This document shows, piece by piece, positions 24,080 to 35,419 of a stretch of 64,000 bases of DNA. The translations under genes and the position numbers were made by a program. Numbering within the stretch: the first letter of the stretch is position 1; each line of letters begins with the position of its first letter. Under the pieces are notes generated by a model that worked only from the letters and a program-made list of their open reading frames with translations, was not told the DNA's origin and ran no database searches. The DNA comes from Morinoia aosen (lineage: Eukaryota > Arthropoda > Malacostraca > Amphipoda > Talitridae): the NCBI GenBank assembly GCA_030386875.1, contig CM059564.1:63593936-63657935 (forward strand), in the 5' to 3' direction.

Positions 24080-24295
24080 GGTGAACGCAGCCAGCGATGC
24101 GGGGCCTGATGGAGCACATTAGCGACCTCTCCTCGTGAGAGCCGAGCGTCGTGCCTGGGAGTGTCCGGGCGCGACCGCAAAATTGTATTCTTCAGGTGCT
24201 GGAGCGGGCGGCGCTTCGTCCCTCCTAGAATAATCCTGGCAAAATTGCTCCACCACCTGATCTGCATTTCCCATCCGGTCCCCTCGGGCGGTTTT
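24080..24295. promoter_or_regulatory. Candidate regulatory island with E-boxes and Runx-like motif
   Basis: CG-balanced island in AT-rich DNA. Motifs are GACCGCAA (24173, Runx-like), CAGGTG (24193) and CACCTG (24253). E-boxes of this form bind bHLH and Snail-type factors. Only the motifs are seen. Confidence 0.22.
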
Positions 24296-24842
24296 TTTTT
24301 TGTTTCGGCTTTGGCTTAATTCTTTGGTACCGTGTTTCGAATTTTTATTTTGTTTTTGGATTCACTGATTATTTTTAAAGGGGAATGAAAAAAAGCGCAA
24401 CTTTTTCATCGAAACTGCTGAATTTATGTTTATAATTTATTTAGACGAGTTCCTGTTTCATATATCAACAATTCATTTCCGGAATTGCTTTAACCGCATG
24501 TAGTGAATTTCTGATGATTACAACAGGCTCGTTATTAGCGCCAAACAAAAGGTGTGATCAAAATCCATGTCAGAGTTTAAATTTTATTCATTAGAATCGT
24601 ATAGAAGAAAATGCATAAAATTTTACTCAACTAGAGCGTTCTCTGCAGCGCAACACAGCGTCAAATTCGCAGCCGTTGTCCGTATCGGTGCGAGTCCGCA
24701 GGTACTTCGAGGATTTTAGTAGTTTTTTGGTGAATTCGCCTGGTATTTGTTGTTGTAGAATTTCGCGCATCGTAGGCTTTTCATCGGCTGTTGTGTCATC
24801 AATTTAGGATTTAACTGCGCCGATATTGCATTCCGGCGAGCG

Positions 24843-26067
24843 ATGCAGTGCAGCAGTTGGCATTGCTGCATAGCATTAAGCGGCCCATGGCTACATTGCG
24901 GCATTGGTATGCCATCGAATCAACGCGAGCAAAGTTTTATACTTGCGTTCGAGAGCCGTTCTTTTATTTCACAGTCTCATATTACGACGAGCGAAATGGG
25001 TTCATGTATACCCGACCTTGACCCATCGCATGGAAATGGATCGCTCTTGATTTGGGAGAATGAGAATGTTGCTTTCTTCTCAGGGTCTTCTGTAATTTCT
25101 CTAAGACCCTTACCTGGACATCAAATGGATTTTAAGGGCGATTTCATTTCGCTTTTACGTGTAACACGGGACGAAGGAAATTTATTCATGGAATACGTTA
25201 CGTATATTCGGCGTCAAGTCTCGGGAGAAATGAATCTTTGTTTGCGTAAGGGAGAGAGGAGACGGTAGTGCAATCTCATGTTCATTTTCTGGAATATATT
25301 CGTAATATGAAAGCTCTTACAGATGACGCTTGTATATGGAAATTGTTGGGAATTATTATGTGGACAACCCTGGACGTGGACGTTCAGCAATAGCTGGGAG
25401 AGATTTCAAATTTAGCTGCCATGCATCAACTTCTTTTTCCCATACGCATGCTGTAGCGAGTCGTGGTTACATTTTCAGATCTGTGAAAGGTTACTATGGG
25501 ATACTTCATGTCGACGAGTGATGATGCTTTGAATACTGTATTTGTGCTCTTGATTCCTCACTGGTAAGAGGAAGTAATCTTACCTGAGCAGAATTTGTGA
25601 ATGAAAACGAGAGGCAAAAGAAAATGAAAACCTCACACATTGTATTCTTTAACAAGTCAACAGGTAATTATTGCGCGGTTTCGCGCTTGTTGTTGAGCTT
25701 AACGCAAAGCAAAAAAAATTATTCTAAACTATTAGAATCATTCGTGGTTGAAGTAGATCATATCTCGCATTATTTACGACTTGTGCTCGAGTTCTTTGTA
25801 GCCGCTAACTCGGATTTTTACTCTCCCTTGTCTTTCGCATTTGCTGTAAGCTCTTTCATGGCTCTGGTGAAACAGTGCCGTGTCGAGATCGAGATTAGCT
25901 CCAGCGGTGCAATAGAGCGTAGTCTTGCGTTGGTATGTGCCTTTTATTCCGCTCTTGATTATTGCATCTGCTTCTGCAGCCCGGAGAACAGATATCTTCC
26001 GGACGAGGCTTTTGTTGGCGTGCTGCCGGAGAGTTTGTTTGCCCTCGCATTGCGCGTTGAGAGTTGA
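24843..26067 (+). other. Run of three plus-strand open frames, function unknown
   Basis: Frames of 141 codons (24843-25268), 63 codons (25330-25521) and 156 codons (25597-26067) follow each other on the + strand. The 156-codon product has several hydrophobic stretches (LLLSLTQ, FAFAVSSFMALV, ALVCAFYSALDYCICFC). No family match is recognised. Base composition is less AT-rich than the surroundings. It may be a relic or exons of an unknown gene, but chance is possible and no promoter, splice pair or poly(A) signal could be assigned. Confidence 0.15.
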
Positions 26068-27134
26068 TCACGTTTTGACCTGCGAATATTGAGCCTTCAA
26101 TATTTAGTAGTAGGTTTCGTTCCTCGTGGATTTCGCATTGGAAACTTTGGTGTGCTATACACTGCTTACTGTGTTCGTGTTGTTCGTACGAGTCGAAGGC
26201 TCGATATATCTTTGCTAGGGGTTTAGGTAGAGAAAAAATACTTTAAATTGTTTGTGTCACAGCACTGAGGATGCCTGTTTGCGTTGTATGGAAGTCGTAT
26301 CGTTGCATGTGTGTATTTAATGTACACTTACTTTTTATCTCATATGCTACTGTTAAAAAAATAATTTCACGTCTATATAGAGGTAAACGCCCTTTGCTCT
26401 GTATGATCACTGTATTTTTTGTCGACGTGGCATATTTCTCGAAATGAATGTTGAGATCTTACTAGTATGAAACGATAAAAAGCTGCGCAAAATATTGTGG
26501 AGGTCGGTGAGTCAAGACTATGTTTCTTGCGGTAGCCACTGCATTGGTGCCTCACTGCGGTTTTCGTGCTGTAGTGTCCTCAGCATCAGATACCAAACCT
26601 TTCCCGCTTATCTGAAGCCTGGAGTTCTGTACTTATTTTCCTTCACGCCTGATAAGAATGCTATTTATCACCATAGATGCATTTTTGCACTAGTTCATTT
26701 GTGAACATTGATGGACATCGTCATTAAGACATCGTAGCGTAGCGGTCTTGCAGAGCTCGATACTGCATGGAGTCGGAGTATCAAACAACTGAACGTCGTC
26801 GTAGTGGTGCAGTGGGCAGTGTAAACTTTCTTTCCAGACTACACTGTGAAATTTAACTTTCCTCAAATAAACTCGACTATGAAATTCACCCAGCAGCTGG
26901 CAACGCTGCTAGAAAAACTTCATTGCTAGAAATATCGGGTGTGTCTATTTAACTCAGAGTTGGGACTTGTTCAGGTTAAACGCTCGTCGATGACCAGCTG
27001 CTAAACCGCAGAGAGATGACTGGCTAATCTGCCAAGGTGTTGATAATTTTACCTCGCCTTGTTATGGGTGTTATGGGTATATCTTTTTGTGTGACTTGTG
27101 TTCCTTTCTCTGTCTTCCTCCACATAATCTGTGT

Positions 27135-27258
27135 TCCTCTAAAGCATATTATGATCAGTTTGTTACTCTAAAGCCTATTATAAAAAATTTGTTATTCCAA
27201 AGCCTACTATATGGATTATTTGTTCTTCCAGAGCCTATAATGAATAATTTGTTTCAAC
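27135..27258. repeat. Tandem repeat, about 34-bp unit, about 3.5 copies
   Basis: Degenerate unit resembling CTAAAGCCTATTATAAAAAA then TTTGTTAT. Copies begin near 27136, 27169, 27198 and 27230. Confidence 0.8.
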
Positions 27259-27559
27259 ACTCATTGAGGATAATGGTTTCCTAATATTAAATGCGCTTGG
27301 CCAGTCTAGTGCGGCATGAATACTATTGCCATTATGAGTACCGTTATATTGATGAACGCCTTCGATTTTCGTTCTCCGATGAGGCAGTTTTTCTGACATT
27401 GGTTTAATAACAGTTGCACTCATTAGGGAATTCTATTACTCCTTAACTCACATAATACTATTTTTTCTCTTTTTCTGAAGGCGGGTGCTGCTCCTGTCAT
27501 TTTTTTAGAATGCTTCACAATATTTATTAGATTCCATTTATTTTGTCTTTCGCAAGGTA

Positions 27560-28090
27560 CCTCTTTCTGATGCTGAGATGTCGCGCCTTCGCCGCGCTTT
27601 TGTTGATAAAATCCCGTGCAAGTTAAGCCTGCCGTCTGAGCGCTGACGCACCCCTTGAGGTGCTCGGACTCAGTTTTGAAAGCCAGGATCTAAAGATGAC
27701 GAATCCTACGATCAAGACGCGGATTGCAGAACTCAACATGTCCCTTCCGCCCTTATCGAGCACGGATCATAAAAAGCACCGCGTCTCTCCGATCGACCGA
27801 TTTCTTTCCGTCTCTAATGAGGAATCCGGACCAAAGTGTCTCATTGGAAGCTCGTGCAAGGAATGAAGCTTTTATTCGGGTCACAAAGCGACTTCAATGA
27901 TCTACAACTAAAAAGATGCCGATGTTCCAAGTTCTAGACGTGAGCATGATCGTGTTGCGAATTACAGCGAGCGAGAAGCTTTTTTTTTTTGTGCAAGTGC
28001 CTGAGGAGGAAATTTCGCTCTATGAGCCCGACTTGGAAATTGCCTTTCGGTTCAGATGGGAGCGACAGTTCTGACCTCTGATAATTTGCG
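27560..28090. promoter_or_regulatory. Candidate regulatory island, CG-balanced
   Basis: A balanced stretch with low stop content on the + strand (68-codon frame at 27660-27866, no known domain). Motifs include AGCTTTTATTCGGG (about 27867, with a TTTATT core of posterior-Hox type). Evidence is compositional and weak. Confidence 0.18.
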
Positions 28091-28433
28091 CTATTTATAG
28101 TTCTCCGTATTTTGATTTAGCCGATTACTTATTCTACAGTGGATCTTAACCGATGTTTTGATTCGTGTTAGAACTCGCCGAGACTTCCTGTATTTTTATT
28201 TCTAGTTCACTTTTCCTTACTTTATCCTACAGATTAACCTCTGTCTGATAACTAGCCGAAACAAATTGGCTGGTGCACCGTATTCACAGGGGGTCCCAAC
28301 ATGAGTAAGACGCTCTGTTGAGGGGAGGGCGGGTAGATGGAACCTCCACTTTGTGGTTCTAACTTCCTCTAATAAAATTCTACACTCCCCTCTACTCTAG
28401 CAATCATGTTCATAATTTTTTCTTACACACCAA

Positions 28434-29050
28434 CCCCTCAGGTGGATACAACTATTGTATCGGTGGAAAATTTGTTCTCTCAGAGGGAACATGTAAAGTC
28501 CCGAGCTAAGATTTATATCCTCTTTTTGTTGAAATAAAATATATTTTTTGTTTGTTTTTAAGGAAAATCTTTTTCGGTTCACTACTGTCCTGTTTTTCAG
28601 AACCTCTGACTTTTTTTTCAACTTTTACATTGCTTCTCTAACCTTCCATCTCAATTTAATGTTTCTATGCACAGGGGATCCCGTGCGAGAACACACCTTG
28701 TACATAGATTCTGCGTACCCCTACTCTATACTAAATGGTGTCTTCATCCTTCCTCCCTTTGGAACGCTTTTGTTGCAGTTAGGGAGGCTAAACGCTTTGA
28801 CTGCGGCAGTTAAAACTGAAGTTCAACATTCATCTTAAATTTGAAGTCAGTTGTAGTGAGCAATGCTGAGAATAGCAAACAATAACTGGATCGTGCCTTC
28901 ATTTAGCTTTGATTAAGTATTTATGAAAATTGAGTTTGTGACTACTGGTCGGTCAGCAGCCTTATGAAAATCCCCTGAAAATTTAACTGTGGCCACCGGC
29001 GGCTCACGTAGCTGTCGAAGTGTTGAACTAACATCTAATTTAATCTAATT
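28434..29050 (+). mobile_element. Family A retroposon, copy 9, split by PGB-1 copy D
   Basis: The body runs 28434-28787 from CCCCTCAGGTGGATACAAC to GTTAGGGAGGC. The missing 3' end, GAACTAACATCTAATTTAATC, reappears at 29025-29050 after the MITE. The insertion point is the TTAA inside the family consensus GGCTTAAAC. Weak flanking similarity (TTACACACCAA and TAACGTACCAA) may be an old target-site duplication. Confidence 0.88.
28788..29025 (-). mobile_element. PGB-1 piggyBac-type MITE, copy D, inserted in family A copy 9
   Basis: The ends are CGCTTTGACTGCGGC and GCTGTCGAAGTG, with decayed TTAA flanks (CTAA and TTGA). The interior is very similar to copy E over the GGATCGTGCCTTCATTTAGC and GTTTGTGACTACTGGTCGGT blocks. 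Orientation is opposite to copies A and C. Confidence 0.88.
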
Positions 29051-31092
29051 TTAACGTACCAAACTGCCCTATCGATGTGTAAGCAACCAACTGTAACTGA
29101 GTTCCATTATTCGATAACTTTTGAAGCATCTAAGGGGGTCAATTCGTAGGAATTAACCCCGTAGGTAATCGGAAAACAGAATCTAAAAGAATCTAATTTA
29201 AAAGTTGAAGAACCTGATCTTCTTCCCGAGGTACCAAAACTGAAAGAGAGTACCAACGGATAACCTGCTGCGTAACATTATTCAGATCACCAATGATCGA
29301 TGGTGTTGATTCAAGAATATAACACTAGTGACTTTGTTTTGGAATACAACTCGAGCAACCTGCTTAGGTAAAGATTTATTTGCATGAGGAAAGTCAATTT
29401 CATCTTCATTCTGCAGTCTTAGGAATCACAACGTTTTCAATCCCTCTGCCATATCATCATGTTATTCGTTTTTCCATATTTCCAGCCCTCAGCTTGCGCG
29501 ACCCAGTGTCCTCCCAACCATTGTCATCACGCTGTGCCTTCACGTGGTCCGTTCATCATCCGACGAGTCCGTCGGTCTATCATCCTGCCTGTCCACCCGT
29601 CCGCCAGACTGCAATACCAGCGCGTCGTTCTAATTTCCCTCACAAATGAGGATCTCGCAGTTTCCGAACCATTACCTGGTAATCATCGCGAGACACCAGA
29701 GCCCAACACTGGCTTCAACGCGGTCTTGCTCGGTGTGCTGCTGCTGCAGCTTTTAGTCTTCACGAAGCCATAACGTGACTTGCAGTCGCTCTATATGAGC
29801 AATATTGTCCCTGTATTATACAGGTCATGTACCTCGAATTTGCTCTGGTCTAGGCCCCGGGTTCTGGAATTCGGTCTTTGATCTGGATCCTAGGTCATAG
29901 ATTGCCGCTTTCCATTGAATGTTAGTGACTAATACTGATTGCACTGCAGTTAAAAGCTCAGCGGGGGGTGGAATTTTCGATCATTATTTAATGGTGTTGC
30001 CTCAGCTCTTCGAATCGATACGGAGAGAGAAGATTTAAGACGCAGTGCAGTACGTGTGAAGACTTTCTTCAATCTTGGCTGTAGTAGTATCACTTGTGCA
30101 AACTCTATGCAAGCTTGAAACGTGGGCAATTTCAGTGCTGTTTGAATCTTTTTGATTTTTTTAAAACATGCGCAAAATGCGAGCTCGTGAAAATTCATGC
30201 TGAATTGTTCATTTTCACTCAAACAATTTTTCGAAGCAATTTTGAAATAAATCATGACTGTCGAAAGCAATTTATGTAGAAAATCATTAAATACGTTTCA
30301 AATACTACGAAGAGGCAATAACATGGCATTTTCTCTGCAGTTTGTTGTCAGAGATTCGAAGTTAACTTGAACATCAGCTCCCCGGTCGTTTCAGTTGCCT
30401 CAATATTTACGCAACAAACATTCAAATTCAAGCCATGAAAAATTCATGAACGAGAAGTAATGAGAATGCAAGAAAATGAGATACTTGCACATTCAGAACT
30501 CGTTTTTCTAAAATTGTAATGAAAATAATTGTATATGTGGCTAAAGTAACGGGATAGCTTTGAGTGAAAGAATAACAATGTGGGAATGGGGCCAAATAAT
30601 TAAAATTTATCTGTCGTTAAACTTGATTATTTCTTAACTTGTTAAGTGGAAGTGCAAAACTCATTATCCTTCGATGTTTGTGCTGGTCAATAGGTTTGAA
30701 GCTCCAGTTGATGCAGGCAAGTTATAAAAGAACTCAGATAATTCACGTGCACTTGAATTCAACAATGTTATTAATGGTACAGAGAAAACTAAATTTATTT
30801 TTTGAAACATTATTCAGCGAGAATTATTGAACTGTTCCATAGATGTAATACTTAGGATGGAGTTTTCAATGACGCGACTTGATGGTTTATTTAGCTTGAA
30901 TATTCATAAAACTAAATAATCGAGTCCTACCACCTTTTCAGTTTTTCAGTCTCGCAAGTAGAAATTGAGCTACCGAGTTGAATATGGTGCACAGCCATGG
31001 TTTCTGGTATCACTACGATTTATAAATTCTAAATCATTACTTTTAGCTTTATGGACACTATGTTCATAATTCATATTATTTCTAGTGAACTA
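29051..31092. other. Non-coding stretch, no gene seen
   Basis: A CG-balanced segment at 29480-29770 has two overlapping + frames (89 and 104 codons) rich in Ser, Pro and His with no known domain. It could be regulatory DNA or an unknown exon. The rest is AT-rich with nothing recognised. Confidence 0.35.
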
Positions 31093-31482
31093 CCCCTCAG
31101 GGGGATACAACTATTGTATCTATGGGAATTGGCGCTCCCAGGGGGACTATGTGAGGGCCTGAGCTAGAGGTTAGGAAGGCTTCCTTTTTGTTGTAATAAA
31201 ATAGGTTTTTGTTTGGTTACGGACCATCTTTTTTCGGTTCACTGCTGTCCTGTTTTTCAGCACCTACTACTTTCTTCTTCAACTTTTTCTTGTTTCATGA
31301 ACTTCTTTCCTAGCTTACTGTTTCTGTGCACCTTGTGCATAGATTCCGCGTTCCCTCAACTCCACACTAAGTGGTGCCTTCCTCTTTCCTCTCTTGGAAC
31401 ATCTTTGTCGTGGTTAAGGGAGGCTAAAACTTTCTTATATAACAATAATAATAATAATAATAATAATAATTTTAGTGAACTA
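31083..31482 (+). mobile_element. Family A retroposon, copy 10, with target-site duplications and AAT tail
   Basis: The element starts at 31093 (CCCCTCAGGGGGATACAAC) and ends in an (AAT)n microsatellite at about 31440-31470. Flanking 10-bp duplications TAGTGAACTA lie at 31083-31092 and 31473-31482. It is among the best preserved copies. The hydrophobic 93-codon frame inside (31213-31494) derives from the element and is not a gene. Confidence 0.93.
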
Positions 31483-33297
31483 GTAATTAATTAGTTCTTA
31501 TGCACGCTACAACGATCACGAAGTGAACAGTGAGAGTACCGTGTGTATTGCGGTAATAAATATTCACTTGCAACAATTAAGCTACTGGCTACTAATTTGT
31601 ACTGAAGGATTATTTTTACTTCACTGTAAAGCGTGACATTTTGCCAAGGTATTCATACGCAGAAAATTTGACCCATGAATTGGAATTTTATTTATTCATC
31701 TGAATTTGAAGTATCATGCCTATATTTCCGACAGTTTTGGAGCTGAAATCTTCAAAATGCAGAGTTTTGCCCTGTAAAACTTGTGAAAAAGTCGATCCAT
31801 GTTATCAAGGACTTGAAAAGCGCGCAAGTTTTATACTCAGTTTCGCGGTGCTCATCCAATTTCGAGGCCTGATGAAGCAAATTTCGTACGTGCGCCTCGC
31901 ATTCTCATCCGATGGACTCGCTAAATTTTACCGCTCTTATATTGATGGTTTTGTTCAGAGATGAGCCAAAAAAATTCGCACGAAAGGCTCTCATCTCTGC
32001 AACTCATTTTGGGCCTTGATTATCGTGCGGTTGAAGAATACTCACCCCTAACACAGTGGGTTCATTTTTGAAAATTCTCGCTCTAGCTTTCGTTACTTGC
32101 GGATGGAGATCGTTTGTTGGTTTATTTTTTATCCAGTGGTTTAAATTTTGTTGGAGTGTTGGTTGAACTCAAGCTTATCATAACTTTGATATTTCTGTTT
32201 TAGCCAAGCAAGCTGAAAAACGCACATGATTAACTGTCTTGTAATCATTACCTTGACCATACACTTAGTATAATTGTATCCTTTTCTCCGACCTCTTTTC
32301 CTATTACGTGTGCATGTCTCATAAAGGTCTTTGAAATCTTTACCTCAAGCTATCATTCGGGGTGATCATACCGGAGTTCGTCCTCTCTGCTCAACTTACT
32401 AGCAGGTTTCTAACGATATTATTCCCCTTTTTCGGGTTGCAGTGAATACAAGAGACGAGACTTGCAAGCTACGGGCGTCGGCGCATCTTTTTCTCCGGTC
32501 TCTTCATTTCAATAACAATGTCGCTTGTGTAGAAAACTGGGCGTTCTCAAAGAGTCTTGGATAACTTCTCCATACATTCAATGGGTGGAGCTACGTCGAC
32601 GAATCGTTTTCTGTTTGCCTTTGCGTTTGTCCCTGAAGGACCTTACAGAATTCGTTGCTGCGAGCCTATGATGTCTCTATACGCTTGACCTGGAGTTCAA
32701 TTGCGGGGTCATGTGATGTTGGACCATCGTTCCTAGCTTGTGATTTACTTCTTACGCCCATAATGAGTTAGTGATTTATGCCCTTTGAAGTACGAATTAC
32801 CTTGCAGTCGGTCGCAGGGGTTTAGTCCTTTTATGCTACAATGGCTGAGCTCTGAAGAGATTCACGGTTTCCTCGCATGCATGTTTCACATTTTGTTTCC
32901 TTGGATTTCATTTAGTGATACATCGTCGAGTTCATACATCGTTTAATTACAGTGCATTTTCGGTTATTCATTATTTTCTAGCTCTACTTTGAAACAAACG
33001 CTTCTATTACTGTGCATGATTTGTTAGATATGCACAAAATACATTAAAGAGAAAACGAATATGTTTTAAAATTGGTGGCCTTAATGGTGAAATGCACGTT
33101 TATTGTCGGAAGATTGGGATGTTACCTAAAAATTCACAAAAAAAATTTTATTGCAGGCGTTCGAGGCACGAAAATAGCATCAGTTGAGATAGATTAATAC
33201 GTTCTTCTTTCAAACAACTCGTGAAATAATTGGGAATGTTCTCACTTCCACGGTGTTTTTCAGTTATAATTTAATGATGTGATTCTTATAGTCATAC
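31483..33297. other. Non-coding stretch, no gene seen
   Basis: Nothing recognised. An 82-codon frame at 31716-31964 has no known domain. Confidence 0.4.
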
Positions 33298-33480
33298 TCG
33301 GGGGGGGTGCGCTACAGGGGATTGTTCTGCGGTGCATCCCAGGGGCTTAGCCCTCCGTGGGGAGGTGTAGGATACCCGAGCTACACTCAGGAGGGAAGGT
33401 AATGATGAGAGTGTCTCAATGCGCTCCAGAGAACTAACGCCCTTCTCTGTTAACCTCAGCTATCCACCACAAAGTTAGCA
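33298..33480. other. Unassigned G-rich segment next to a retroposon
   Basis: Unusual G-rich tract (GGGGGGGGTGCG at 33300) followed by GGGGCTTAGCCCTCCGTGGG (about 33343), which can form short hairpins. It differs sharply from its AT-rich flanks and may be the edge of another repeat. No partner copy was found in this window. Confidence 0.35.
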
Positions 33481-33520
33481 ATGCTTGCTGCGAATGTCTT
33501 CGTTTAAACTTGTAGTTGCG

Positions 33521-33893
33521 TCCCCTCAGAGAGCTACACCTGCAGTATCTTTGGCAATTAATTATCAAGGAAGAAGATACGAGGTTCTGAGCTGGAGGTT
33601 AGGTAGGTCTTCCTTTTATTGAAATGTATCCGTTATTTGTTTTGTTACAAACCATTGTTTCATGGATCGCTCCTGTTCTGTTTTTCAGCGCTAACTAATT
33701 TTTTCTTCAACATTAATGTTGTTTCGTAAATTTATTTCTTAATTTTCTGATTCTTTACGCAAATGATGTAGCGTGGGAACACATCTTGTGCATTGATTCT
33801 CCGTTATCAAAACTCTATACGTAATGGTGTCTTCATCCTTTCGCTCTTTGGGACATCTTTGTTGGGGTTAAAGAGGCTCAAATTAACATATAT
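33521..33893 (+). mobile_element. Family A retroposon, copy 11
   Basis: Starts near CCCCTCAGAGAGCTACACC. It keeps GTTAGGTAGGTCTTCC, GTTCTGTTTTTCAGCGC, GTGGGAACACATCTTGTGCA and a degraded GAGGCTCAAATTAACATATA end. Full length and moderately diverged. Confidence 0.85.
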
Positions 33894-34289
33894 GATAATC
33901 TATTGATTTAAAGATTTTTTACGGTTTAACTCGAAATTACTGAGAATGTCTAAATCGCTTAAAATAAAAAACTGTGGTAGATGAAATGCATGAGATTCCA
34001 AGACGAGAAAGGGAGAATTCATGCACCTTTTCTAGGAAGGAAAAAGCAGCGAAGAACACAGAAACCAACTGACTAACAAAAAACAAATTCAGGTTTGGAG
34101 GAACAAAAAAGAATTTAGATTCAAGACGTTTCTCCTGTGTAACACTGGAATTTACTACAGGTCGTTTGGGAGACCCGAGGAGAACGCCGAATCAATACGC
34201 CGCGAAATTGCATCGATTTTACTTGTGAATGTTCCCTGCTTTTCTCTGCACTGCGTCTTGATTTTCTTTTCGTGTAAGAAACCCTACAT

Positions 34290-34680
34290 TCCTTTTTTTC
34301 TTGCTCATCTCAGCTGGCGTGGGTCAAGAACCTCACCTCGGAGTGCGCAAATTAAGACGCGTTGTCGCAGGTGCTTGAGGGATGCTGCTCGTGTGCACAT
34401 GCTGGCAACATAAGTCAACGCCGCTGACGACTGCGCTGCCCGGATCAAATGGAAGAGGTGTGCAACGTCAGCGGAATGCTGAAGCGGACGCACGGAGCTC
34501 CGGGGATGGCGGCGAGGAAAGAGAAATGTCCTGCTTGGCTCAGTCACAATCCAGATCCGCTCTCGAGCTTGATCAAAGTGATCTTAAAAAGGAGCCTCGC
34601 TCATCAGATAAGGCGGGCTGACAGCCGCTCCTCGTCTGTCCATTTGAATGACAATGCGCGCCGCTCTTGTTAGCTCGCGC
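34290..34680. promoter_or_regulatory. Candidate enhancer with TCF and GATA motifs
   Basis: CG-balanced island with TTGATCAAAG (34570, a TCF/LEF-type site) and CAGATAAGG (34604, GATA site), plus several GTCAGCGG-like repeats. Open frames on both strands (60-80 codons) have no known domain. It abuts the GT-rich array at 34725. Confidence 0.28.
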
Positions 34681-34724
34681 CGCCTGCCGCTGGGACCGTG
34701 CCGGAGCTGGTGTGGTCGTGGTGC

Positions 34725-35400
34725 TGCTGCTGCTTCTTTTTGGTGGTTTATGCTGTGTGGTGGTTGTTGTGCTGGTGCTTTGTTGTGGTGGTGGGTTGTG
34801 TGTGGTGGTTGTTGTTCTGCTGCTTTTTTGTGGTGGTCTGTGCTGTGTGGTGGTGGGTTGTGTGTGGTGGTTGTTGTGCTGGTGCTTTGTTGTGGTAGTG
34901 GGTTGTGTATGGTGGTTGTAGTGCTGATGCTTTTTTGTGGTGGTCTGTGCTGTGTGGTGGTCTGTGCTGTGTGGTGGTCTGTGCTGTGTGGTGGTGGTTG
35001 TTGTACTGGTGCTTCGTTGTGGTGGTCTGTGCTGTGTGGTGGTTGTTGTACTGGTGCTTTGTTGTGGTGGTGGGTTGTGTGTGGTGGTTATTGTGCTGCT
35101 GTTTTTTTGTGGTGGTCTGTGCTGTGTGGTGGTGGTGGTTGTGCTGGTGTTTCGTTGTGGTGGTCTGTGCTGTGTGGTGGTGGTGGTTGTGCTGGTGTTT
35201 CGTTGTGGTGGTCTGTGCTGTGTGGTGGTGGTGGTGGTGGTGGTGGCTGTGCTGGTGCTTTGTTGTTGTGGTAGTGTATGCTGTGTAGTGGTGGTTGTGC
35301 TGGTGCTTTGTTGTGGTGATGCTTACAATGTGGTGGTTGTGCTGCTGCTGGTGCTTTTGCTTTGTTGTGGGGGTGTGTACTGTTTGGTGTAGTCGTTGTG
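34725..35400. repeat. GT-rich minisatellite, units about 45-63 bp
   Basis: Units such as GGTGGTCTGTGCTGTGTGGT followed by GGTTGTGCTGGTGCTTTGTT repeat with variable numbers of GTG triplets. The + strand is almost entirely G and T with sparse C, a strong strand skew. Long frames on both strands (208 codons +, Cys/Trp/Gly-rich; 242 codons -, His/Thr/Gln-rich) arise because the unit lacks stops. They are not taken as genes. Confidence 0.92.
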
Positions 35401-35419
35401 CTGCCGCTGGTACTTTATT

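Noticed and set aside
29560-29575. CCGACGAGTCCGTCGG, like part of a hammerhead ribozyme.
   Set aside because: The core CUGANGA is not matched, and no GAAA strand with flanking stems follows. It is only a perfect short hairpin.
31213-31494. Similar hydrophobic open frames at 6390, 28548, 31213 and 45906, as if a small membrane protein family.
   Set aside because: All fall at the same place in family A copies. Most other copies have this frame broken, so the likeness is shared retroposon ancestry.
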